Assembly: GCA_022376515.1 (NCBI GenBank)
Contig: WTXI01000015.1
Span: forward strand, 372,001-436,000
Length of the DNA: 64,000 bases
Reading direction: 5' to 3'
From: Lactifluus volemus
Lineage: Eukaryota > Basidiomycota > Agaricomycetes > Russulales > Russulaceae
Position 1 is the stretch's first letter. The number at the start of each line of letters is the position of its first letter. The notes under the pieces were generated by a model. That model ran no database searches. It saw only the letters and a list, made by a program, of their open reading frames with translations, and was not told where the DNA came from. The translations under genes were made by a program, and so were the position numbers. Positions 11,005 through 20,598 of the stretch are shown here, piece after piece.

Positions 11005-14000
11005 ATGCAGAGAGGTGGAGATCGTGCCAGGGGTCGAGGTAACCGTGGTGCAAGTCCGAGTAGAGGCGCTTCTGCAGGCGACAGTGGTTATAGAGCTCGT
11101 GGGCCTCCTCCTCGTGGTGGCGCAGGTCCTGGAGGCGGTCGTGGTCGTGGTGGCGGCTTCGTGCCCAGAGAACAAGGCGGGTCTGTGTCCCACCCAGCGT
11201 CATTTCGTCATTCTACCTCTGCTCATGTCTTTCCAGCATTTTTGCGGAGGGTCAACCTGCTGTCATAGACGCCCGGCTCGCTAATTCTGCCGAGGACAAG
11301 TTAATACTTTCTTTCAAATCCCTCTCCTTACGTCAAGATGCCATGCCCCCTCGTCCTGATTATGGGATAAAAGGTTCATACTCAACTGCTTTTCCTGACT
11401 CATGGGGTTTGATAAGTTTTTCAGGAAAACCGATCAAACTACGGACCAACTTCTTCCCTATCCGCGTTCCTAAAGGACCTCTCCATGAATACGATGTTAA
11501 CATTGCTCCTCAAATTGCTTCAAATCGCAGGGTCAAGAGGAGGATATTTCAGCTGGCCGAAAACACTTTGGACTGGGACGGAATGGACTGAAAGGCTGTG
11601 TTGCTCACGATTTTAGCGCGAAGCTGATCGCTGCCAAGCTCTTACCCCAGCCTCTCACGATCACTATATCTTACTTCGAGGAAGACGACGAGATCAAAGT
11701 CGAACAGACGAGGAAAGAGTACACACTAACTATCAAGTATATACAACCCATCGAAACCGATAGCTTGCAACAGTAGGATATTTCTTTCGCTCCTTGAAAC
11801 CCACAACTGATGGATCCGCATAGATATCTCGTTGGCCACGCCCAATACCGAAACTACGACATCCTCCCCGTCATCTCTGCGCTGAATCTTGTATTAAGTG
11901 TGCATCCAAACCGCAATCAACCAGGCGGCGGTGTCGTGGTCGGCAGGAATCGGTATTTCTTCCCATCGGCATCGACACCCTTCTCTCTTGGTGGCGGCCT
12001 GGAGGCCTGGAGGGGCTTTTACTCTTCAGTCAGACCATCTTTCCGTCAACTCATGGTCAACGTTAATGTATGCGCAACCGCATTCTACTCTGAAGGTAAT
12101 CTGGCCGAAGCGATGATTACATTCGAGCAAGTCAGCTTTGGCGCGAGAATGTCTGTATTTGTACAGCGTGTCCGAGTTAAAACAGATCATCTCGGCCACC
12201 AGAAGACAGTAAAGCGGCTGGCGAAAGTCAACGCCAAGCAACATAAATTCGAAGCCCAAGAACTTGGCGGCGTGGTCACGGTCGAGGAATACTTCCGGCG
12301 CAGTAAGAGATCCTTTTCGTCTTGCGGCTAGCGCTCATCTCAATCATCGGCTTCTAGAGTACAAAATTAGTTTGCGCTATCCAAATCTTCCTCTCGTTGA
12401 CGTCGGAGGTGGCAACAAAGCCGTCTATCTCCCCCCCGAAGTCTGCACCATTCTTCCCGGACAGCCTTTCCGAGGAAAGCTTTTCGATGAGCAGACGGGT
12501 GAGATGATCAAGGTCTCTGCTAAGCCTCCCAATGTCAACGCCAACGCCATCACGGACGGCGGACTCCGCGAACTCGGTTTTATGCGTGGCATCAATTCTT
12601 CCCCCGTTTTGGACGTGTTCGGAGTTTCTATTGGCAATGAAATGGCAGTCGTCCCTGCTCGTATCTTGGCTCCTCCTCGCATCCGTTACGGCAAAGGCGA
12701 ACAGAGCGTAGACGATAGGGCCAGCTGGAACTTACGGAATGTCGTCTTTGCGGAATGCGCCAAGCTTGGCCCTTGGACAGTGCTAGTCATCAAGGATGGA
12801 AACCGTTATGAGGAATTCAGTGACGCCCAAGACCCTGAGTTACGGAATGTCATTGAGGGCTTTGCCTCGATGTGCAGAACTTGTGGTATCAGCGTCATCC
12901 CAACTCCTCCTCTGATTGCTGTGGCAGAGCTTCCCAGGAAGGACCCCCAGGATCCCATCCGGACCCAAGCTATCAACACTATTCGCAATGCTCTTATGGC
13001 GACGAAGCAGAAGCCCGCCTTTCTACTTGTGATCCTGTCTAGTGGTGACAAACACATTTACTCCGGGGTAAAGCTTCTGTGCGACGTCTACCTAGACGTC
13101 CCGAATATCTGCGTACAGTCCGGCAGGATCAGGAAAGATCGGGGCCAGTTACAGTACTACGCTAATGTCGCTCTCAAGGTAAACATGAAGCTCGGTGGCG
13201 TCAATCACAACGTGGATGAGGCTTCCATGAGTAGACTTCGTCAGCCCCCCACCATGCTTGTCGGAATGGATGTCACCCATCCAGGGCCGTCGACAGTTAA
13301 GGGAACACCGTCCATTGCTGCAGTAGTAGCAAGTGTAGACCTTCGCTTCAGCCAGTATCCGGCTAGTATGCGTATTCAAGAGTCTAAAAAGGAGGTGAGT
13401 CGGCGCCTCTGGTCATCGCAATGTACGCTGACACCCCACTCCTAGATGATTACAGACTTGAAGGATATGATGGAGGAGCGTTTGCTAGCCTACCGGGCCA
13501 AGAATAGAGATCTCCCTCAGAGGATCTTGGTTTATCGTGATGGCGTCTCTGAGGTCTGCCTATGATACTTATTCAATTTCATGCATCTAACCTCCTTTCA
13601 GGGCCAATTCTCTATCGTCGTCAATGATGAGATTCCAAAGATACGGGCAGCTTTCAGGAAGTTTGACACAGTTCAAAGCGCTTATCGTCCGAAGCTGACT
13701 GTGGTCATCTGTGGCAAGAGGCATCACACTCGATTTTACCCCACTGAGGCCGTCAATGCTGATCATAACGGGAACCCCAAACCTGGCACAATTGTCGACC
13801 GTGGTGTCACCGCGATCTACGAGTTTGACTTTTTCCTTCAGGCCCATGGAGGATTGCAAGGCACGACTCGCCCAACACACTATTACGTCGTCTGCAATGA
13901 AATCGACATGAATGCCGATGACCTCCACAGCTTGACCAATACCATCAGCTATACCTTTGCTAGGGCCACGAAGGCTGTTAGCTTGGCGGCTCCCGCATAC

Positions 14001-14177
14001 TATGCTGATCTCGCCTGCGAACGCGGACGATGTTATCTTCACAAGCTCCTCATGGGATTTTCGGAAAATACTACAACTAGCGGTTCCACTGCAGAGGAGG
14101 ATGTATTCACAGAGGCTGAGAAACTTTGGAATGGTGGCGTGAAGGGGAAGCTGAAGGAAAGTATGTTTTACCTCTGA
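11005..14177 (+). CDS. Argonaute protein (PAZ-PIWI)
   Basis: RNA-guided silencing effector. The N-terminus is Gly/Arg-rich, typical of fungal and plant Argonautes. Six introns are supported (11181-11236, 11374-11424, 11773-11823, 12303-12357, 13395-13445, 13554-13601). Recognisable blocks are KGKPIKLRTNFF (N domain), HAQYRNYDILPVISALN, VGRNRYFFP, the PAZ region, YPNLPLVDVGG, LPGQPFRGKL and the PIWI domain from GMDVTHPG. The catalytic tetrad appears complete: Asp in GMDVTHPG, Glu in SKKEMITDL, Asp in VYRDGVSEGQF and His in RPTHYYVV, so slicer activity is plausible. Near 11565-11592 the frame breaks: AENTLDW must join RNGLKGCVAHD one base out of step, with no intron able to explain it. The rest of the gene is intact, so a missing base in the sequence is more likely than a dead gene. 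About 890 residues. Confidence 0.92.
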
Positions 14178-14487
14178 TGACAGTTAGGTTTGCTATGTCC
14201 ATTAAAAGCTGTTCTGTTCAATTGCCTGTGCTACAGTTGATGTAGGGCCGTTTCTATTTGTTCTAATAAATAATATAGATCGATGTCTCGTACACGTCTC
14301 GCGTCCTGAGTCTGAGGTTTGAATTCAACTAGTCATGCGAGACGCGGGGCAAAGGTATATCTACTCATCACTACGTGCGGAGATAAACCGAAAAGGGACT
14401 ACAATCTGCAAGAATCCGAACCTAATCGAACCGAATCAACCAACGATCCAAACTGAAGAATGACGCTCGTCAACTAAAGCAGTACTA
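14178..14487. other. Convergent 3' intergenic region
   Basis: This 310-bp stretch separates the stop codons of two convergent genes (Argonaute, and the minus-strand hypothetical). It has A/T-rich segments such as TAATAAATAATATAG near 14265 that could serve in polyadenylation. No gene is seen. Confidence 0.5.
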
Positions 14488-16916
14488 CTAGGCTATAATT
14501 CTATCACCGCACCCTAATCGGTTTACCCCAGGGCCTATCTCCCCTTCTACCAGTACTACCGTGCGAGGTATCATACGTACACTAGTGAGACCACCCACAC
14601 GCACCTGCGGACGATGCACATCCACGTGTCGCGCGGAGGCTTGTTGACCCACTCCAAAGTCCCAAGCCATGTCTCCCTCAACGCGCTCAGCAGACGGCGG
14701 GTTGCTTGACAGCATTGTTTCAACTGCTTTTTGGCCCGCGGGGGAAGCGCGCCTGTCATCAAGGCAAAATTGGGTTCGTGACAGCTCCTCCCCGAATGCT
14801 TTGCCATACCACCTCTCTTTGCCTTGTCATGTTTCTTCAGTGGACTATTGTAATGTCCCAAATCATGCGTCTTACTGCCATGGCCTAAACGATTCTTGCG
14901 ATTTCGGTTTCGTTGTTGCCCCTCTCCATATGACACTCGAATAACATCCTTTGATCTTGCGAGATTTGGACCCGTTGCAACCTTGTATACAATAACCGAC
15001 GGACGAGACGTCCTAAGGAAAGATGCATTTTGCCCCGGATCTGACTTGGGCGCATTATATGATGGACTCGGAAGGGTACAACTGCTTCTCTCTGGTCGCG
15101 GAATCCATCCTTTACCTGACGCTTTGAAAGGGTCTGTCTGTCTTTCACCGACAATACTTGAATATTTATTACCACTGAAATCGGATCGGGCCAAAAGAGA
15201 TGGTGTCCGAGTTCTACGCAAACGCGAGGAAGGCGTGGAGAACGGCGCGTCGAGGATGGCGGCATGGACCGGGGTGGTGGAATGCTCCACTTGTTTAGGT
15301 GCCTTGGAGATCCACGTATCAACTTTCATTGTACGGTTCCCCAGATTTTGACCACGTACTAGTATCTCACTTGGCGCCAAGTCACGCTGGGCGAGTGAAA
15401 AACCCGAGGGAATCGCCTCGTGAGTGATGCAACCAGAACCGGAACTTCCTCTCCTCTTGTCCAGCGAGTTTGGATAACCAGCAGACTGATAACGCGATGG
15501 TCGTTCATTTAGCCCCGTAGAGGGTGTCTGGGGACAAGCATTTATTCCGAACCGATTTGGCCATTCCAGTAATAAGGGTGATTTAGAGGCTGTGAGACAC
15601 CGGGAAGGAAGAGATATGCCGTGGAGTGAAGAAATATATCCTTCATCGCTCAGGTGAATCCCATCATCAACGCATTGCAGCGCTGGTGTATTCGACAGGT
15701 CAGAGCCCGGATGGTCGTTGTGGGGGTTGCCTTTGGAATGCGTCGGGTGGTTTTCGACGAACTCTCACCCTTGTGCGCTGTGATAGCCGCCTGTGGAGAG
15801 AGAATATCCTGGGAGGAAGGATGTCGATTGGGGGTTTGACTGGGAAAGAACAGCGGAACGTTCGAAGTAGTACTGCCGGAAGAAGGAATGGAGAACGGCT
15901 CGGCAGCTGGCTCAGATGCCCCGACAAGTTCGAGGTGTATTCTTTATATCGTGCACTTGTTGCAATATTCGCAGCTACGCCTTCCGTTGAATGAGAATTG
16001 GTCACGGAGAATCCGGGTGCATCGAGACGTTGCGGAGGGACCCCATGGGGTCGAGAAGAACGAAGGGGTACGTAGGCCGTGTCGACACGAAGGCTCTCAT
16101 GTGGAGCATCTGATCCCATCACAACGCAGACACCGTCGTCAGGAGAGGCTAAGAGCCTTCGCGGTCGAGGAGGTCCAATGATTACTGACAACCCTAGGCT
16201 GGACGAGGCCGGTTCTTTCAACGGATCTGGCGGATCTGGCCAGACACTATCGGAGATAGTGGCAGACGTCTCGACAAGAGAGGGAACGAGAGCACCAGCA
16301 GCAAGTGTAGAATTCCTATGCGGCGATGGGTGAGCGCGGACAGGATACCCCGAGAAAGGGTCCTGTTGTCGGTAAGATTCCGATTCATTCGACTCTGAAG
16401 TAGCTAGGGGGTTTGCAACAGACGTCAGTCCGGAAAGAAGATCAGAGACTGCCCAGCCAGGAGACAACTTCAAGCATCGCAGAATACTATAGGCAAACGA
16501 GATTCGAGAGGGATCAGAATCGAACGACGGCTCATAAACCCAGCGGGATGTTGATGTTAAAGATTTATGGTCCGAAGAAGGGCACTATGATAAGTGGGCA
16601 TGAGGAAATGCAGGTTTGTGCAGGGACGAGGTGGTCTTACAACAAAAAAGGGCTCTTCGAGAAGCATTTCACCAACAGACGACCGTATTCGTTCGACAGA
16701 TACGGCAAGAATGCTTGAGGGATTGGGTGATGGGAGAACACCAAGAAGATGGGAGCAAAGTTCACCATAGGAAATACCATCGACAGAGGCATGGACAAGC
16801 GGAACGAGCGCCACAAGTCGCGACCATCGCGGAAAATTAAGGTGAAGATCGGTAAAGAAAGCAGGGCAGCCGCCAGGGTATGTGAGGTAGGGTGTGAGTT
16901 GGGGCATTGCGAACAA
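14488..16916 (-). CDS. Hypothetical basidiomycete protein, Ser/Pro-rich
   Basis: I do not recognise the family. The start at 16916 (MFAMPQLTPYLTYP) leads into a segment with conserved-looking aromatic and hydrophobic residues, including LHLNFPRWSRLVALVPLVHA and VERIRSSVGEML. Introns with GTAAGA near 16605-16655, and at about 15911-15960, keep frame into a long Ser/Pro-rich, probably disordered central part. A 38-nt candidate intron near 15715-15752, or one missing base, connects to an open frame of about 350 codons containing HLSDEGYISSLHGISL and basic, Arg/Asn-rich sequence. After a further intron near 14725-14815 the last exon reads HVDVHRPQVRVGGL and ends at a TAG (14488-14490). Length is roughly 750-800 residues. 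Pro/Ser richness and the lack of membrane segments suggest a regulatory or scaffold protein, but that is a guess. Confidence 0.55.
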
Positions 16917-17000
16917 GCACCGCTGAGGCTGACCACATTGAACACTGAATTGTTTAAACCTGAATTTAGGAAAGTACGGTCACCTGACTATGACATGATT

Positions 17001-18923
17001 TCAAGAATCCATAATGATAGTAGCCTTCTTCAGCCACTCTCCGTAGTATTCGCACCCGCTAGGTCCCACTGGTCCCCCTTCTTTGCAGAAATCAAACACG
17101 GGGCATCTTCCGCAAGGGGCTTCGGACCAACCCAACGCCACGCGTTCCTGACGTACAGCACGATAAACATATGCACCTCCAAAAATCTTGTCTTCCAGGT
17201 GGTGTGTTGCAGGCAAAGGCGAAGGGGTGCGAGCTTTCTTCTTGGATCGGGACAACTTGGTAGACTTTCGTGACTTTGAGCGTGATTGCGCGACTTTCGG
17301 CTCTTCCTCTGAGGTGACGTCCATAGCTGAAGGATGGGTCTCAGACTGAGAGTCTTGGTCTGATACTTTACTCCTCGTGACCGACTTTGCCATTGATCTC
17401 GAAGAACGCGACGGGGTGCGTTTCAACTCGTGTCTATCTTCGTCGTCACTGCCATCATTGCTAGATTTCGGTTTCCGCTTCTTTCGACTTTTGAAATCGG
17501 TTTCCGTGTCGCTGCCTTCATCGCTGGAGTCTAGATCCCTAGGATCGCGTTTCCTCTTCCTTCGTCTGTCACTTGAGGCTGTACCTTTTTAGACGACCTG
17601 CGTGTCGGACGCTGGTCTTCACCCCCTGAGCCTAGAGTAGTTCCTCTACCCCTGGCTTGATTCTTCCCCGTCTCCGACCTTCTCTTTCGCTCTTCTCCTG
17701 AGTCAGTAGAAGACTCATCGAAGATACCATACCCCACGTCCTTATCTGTCCACATGGAAGCGCCAAAGGCCGGAAGCTATTAGATTCAACAGGGATGTTG
17801 AAAGGGCGATAACAGAATGGGTCGCACCCGTTCAATGTCCCCATCGAGTACTAAAACGTTAAGTAGCATCTCAACATGTTCCTCAGTGAACTGTGTCTCC
17901 GTAATCTTGCTCTTGCTAAGAAAGGTGAGGACTTCCTTGGCACTTGGGAAGGGTATGCCTGCAGAGAGTGGGTACAAAGGCTGTGACGAAGACAGAAAGC
18001 CATCGTCCTGTTTGTGCTTTGGGAGTGTCTGGGAATCCCATCGAGTTAGCTAGAGAAAATGAAAACAGAAATGACATACCCGCTCCCTGATGTATCGCAG
18101 GCAAGCGCTACAAAGCAGTTTGATGAACTCGGTGTCCAACTCGTTGTCTGTATACCAGGGCCCTCCCGTTAGCTCGACGGATGGCTCAAGATGAGCCATC
18201 ATATAAATCTTGCGCGTCGGATACTACGGAGGGAAGAAAAGGTCAGAGCGGTCATTGAAGCGTGAGACGGACCAATTACCTTTACGCCTTTGACAGATTT
18301 GATGAGTTGTTTTTGAACGAGGGACTTCAAACAACGATCGATTACTGTCTGGTGCAGCTCAGTTTTTGCTTTGAGATGTTTAGTCCATATCCCTAGACAA
18401 TGCGAAACTAAGCTGCCTATCGGGGTCAGAAAAACAGAGCGGTCAACCCTGCGTTGCGGCTGCTTGAATGTGACCTAAGACCATGGTCTCCTCCCCACTC
18501 AATCCTTTCTTTCTAGGAGAAAAAATCAGGAAAGGTACAGCTGGGGAGAAGACGCTTTCTTCGCACGCGTCAAGTTCATTTTTTTGGACCGCACGATATG
18601 AAAGGTTCCCGTTGGCATCTTTCATCAACTTGAGAAGACCCTGCGATAGCACGATCAACATTACAATACGTATATAGGACAAACCGTGAATACAGCTGCC
18701 AGAAGGAAGTTGATAGCATTTGTGCGTGCATGGGGATCAGGAACGAGAGCTTCGATTTCTTTCTGAGTAAGAGGCTATACGTCCACGGAAGGGGGGCTAT
18801 TAAAACACTTGAATTCGATAGAGGGAATAGACACACCTTTCCTGCGCTCAGTGCGCTCTGATGGACTCGAGTCTCGAGAGAATTAAGCTTTCTGCTCGAT
18901 GATGACGAGGTCGACATCATCAT
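17001..18923 (-). CDS. RPC34: RNA polymerase III subunit RPC34 (RPC6)
   Basis: Winged-helix subunit that links Pol III to TFIIIB and helps open promoters. Starting at the first of three ATGs (18923), exons joined at canonical introns read PLTQKEIEALVPDPHARTN, INFLLAAVFTGLLKLMKDAN, LSYRAVQKNELDAKKGLS, MVLGHIQAAATQGIWTKHLK, VIDRCLKSLVQKQLIKSVKG and YPTRKIYMMAHLEPSVELTG, all typical winged-helix 1 and 2 sequence. The C-terminus keeps the iron-sulfur cysteines in CGRCPVFDFCKEGGPVGPSGC followed by EYYGEWL. Between these lies an unusual insertion of about 150 residues, alternately acidic and Arg/Lys/Ser-rich, probably disordered. Within it the frame changes near 17586, explained either by a 38-nt intron ending CTAAAAAG or by one base missing from an A run. 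It is transcribed divergently from the gene at 18990. Confidence 0.88.
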
Positions 18924-18989
18924 GAGGATGCCTTGGCCGGGCCGTGGCGGGTTATTTAATTTGGTCACACCCATCACCATCCTCAAAAT
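18924..18989. promoter_or_regulatory. 66-bp bidirectional promoter and leader region
   Basis: Only 66 bp separate the divergent start codons of RPC34 (18923) and the membrane-protein gene (18990), so both 5' leaders and core promoters must share or overlap this DNA and possibly the coding start of the partner. It contains TTATTTAATTT, the only A/T-rich patch. Co-regulation is inference. Confidence 0.5.
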
Positions 18990-19778
18990 ATGGAAACAAA
19001 GGCGCCCCGAGATACTCTCGCTCCTTACTTTGACAACAGTGTCACAGCTGTGCGGCGAAAGTTTACAAGGTATCCTTCTTAGTTCTGCCCACAGACCTTT
19101 ACCTAACCAGAGTCCTGTCCAGCTTCGAAGATAGCTACGTTCAACCTATTTATGATCTTCTCAAGACGCTGTTCTTGTCATACCCTGTTCCTTTCGTGAG
19201 CATTTTCAACTACATTTGTTATCTGGGCTCTATTCCAATTCACGACTATTATACAGGTCTTCTTCTCCATCCTTGTCGCTTTCAGCATCTTTCCTATACT
19301 CGCATTCATGTATGCACCTCTCCCTTACCGCTGGGCTGTTATTTCATGTTCCTTTGTAGCATCGTGTCAGCTGCCACGCTTTCAGTCGCCCTGACAGTCG
19401 CCCTTTGTATTGCCTTTTCATTTTCGACTGGTGTCTTCCTCTTCTTGGGTGAGTTGCTCCTTCCCCCATGACTTCCAGCACAGTTCTGATCCTCTGCCAG
19501 GTGGAATTCTCGTTGCCATCCTCGGCCTCGCGTTTCTTCTCTCCGGATTCCTGACTACATTCGCAACATCTACTTACTTCTTGGGGCGCCTCGTCGTCCT
19601 GTTGCATCGATTCGGACGTAGTGGGTTCCGGGCTTGGTACCAGGAAGCTACGCATATCTTCTCCCCCCCGTCGCCTCGTCCAGCATTGTCGGCTAAAGAC
19701 CTACATGCTTCGGACGATTCAGTAAATTTCGTCAAACGAGAAGCGAAACATGGTCTCACACCCAAGATCGAACTCTAA
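18990..19778 (+). CDS. Small membrane protein, promethin/LDAF1-like (lipid-droplet type)
   Basis: Five exons joined at short introns give about 200 residues. The first exon starts METKAPRDTLAPYFDNSV and is polar. Then come DSYVQPIYDLLKTLFL and hydrophobic segments: VFFSILVAFSIFPILAFM, SAATLSVALTVALCIAFSFS and GILVAILGLAFLLSGFLTTF, the second and third closely spaced as in hairpins. The tail is polar and basic (RSGFRAWYQEATHIF to KIEL). Length, the short spacing of hydrophobic helices and the SAAT-to-LLSG pattern resemble the promethin family (LDAF1 in animals, Ldo proteins in yeast), which works with seipin in lipid-droplet formation. The match is by general pattern, so other small multi-helix ER proteins remain possible. 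The two middle introns were placed by hydrophobicity and frame. Confidence 0.5.
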
Positions 19779-20191
19779 CTTAGACAGTGCGTGGAGCCGA
19801 GCTCGTTAATCCCCACGTGGTTGGGAGATTGTCTCGTACAATACGATAAGTTGACTAGTGCCTTGTAATGCGTAGTGTAATTAGTTTCATCACAACCGTT
19901 CTGTTATACGATTTATAGCTATAGGTCTGTATATTGTCTCGTAGCATGACATGCAGGGAGTCGTTGATGGGCCTTCCTTTATCACATGTCAGCGTTTTCA
20001 TGTGAAACCGCAGGACCAGTAAGCATGCTCGCCCAGTCTTCCACATTGCAGTGCACCGTGACACCTACAAAAATTTCGAGCTTCCCTGACCTCTACTGCC
20101 CTTCTCGCGAAACGTATTCTCACTGTCAGCATGGCGGTGGTAAGCTCGAGTGACGAGTCAAATTTCCACCTGTTCCCTGATAAGCACATAC
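19779..20191. other. Intergenic region
   Basis: No convincing gene is seen. A minus-strand reading frame (NRWKFDSSLELTTAML onward) may be a last exon of the hypothetical gene that follows, joined through a GTGAGTATGTG donor at about 20193. Confidence 0.3.
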
Positions 20192-20521
20192 TCACATCCC
20201 AATGTGATAACGGTTGACAAGTTCAGCTTCATCAAGGCAGCATTGCGAGGTTGTTATGATAAGGCTTCCAGTAATCTGGGTGAAAAAAGGAACCGGAAAA
20301 TCTATCAAATTGAGTTCTAGAATGTCATCTAAGAATACAAATGGATAATAACAGCGCATCAGTAATGACAGTAATCGGCGTGCCTCTCCGTTTCGTACCG
20401 TACCAGCAGCGAAGACGGGAGTTGTCGTTTGGGGCTTTCCTAGACACCTGTCGTTTTCGAAGTACAACCCAAGCGCACTAATTACGTAGTATGGGAAGAC
20501 GACACAGCCAAGGTCAATCAT
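20192..20521 (-). CDS. Hypothetical protein, weak gene call
   Basis: A minus-strand open frame of 109 codons starts MIDLGCVVFPYYVISALG and contains DEAELVNRYHIG just before a GTGAGTATGTG sequence that would be a good splice donor. An internal intron from GTACGGTACG to ATTCTTAG is also possible and would leave TTTPVFAADDILELNLIDF. Composition looks protein-like (aromatic and aliphatic clusters, few rare codons), but no family was recognised. It lies just downstream of the transcription-factor gene and on the same strand. Confidence 0.3.
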   Translation of the reverse strand: MIDLGCVVFPYYVISALGLYFENDRCLGKPQTTTPVFAAGTVRNGEARRLLSLLMRCYYPFVFLDDILELNLIDFPVPFFTQITGSLIITTSQCCLDEAELVNRYHIGM

Positions 20522-20598
20522 CCATGCGATGACGAGACGTTACCTTTGAGCATAAGCATTTTATTTCAGTTGGGCCACAGGGGTAAAAAAAAAAGTAG

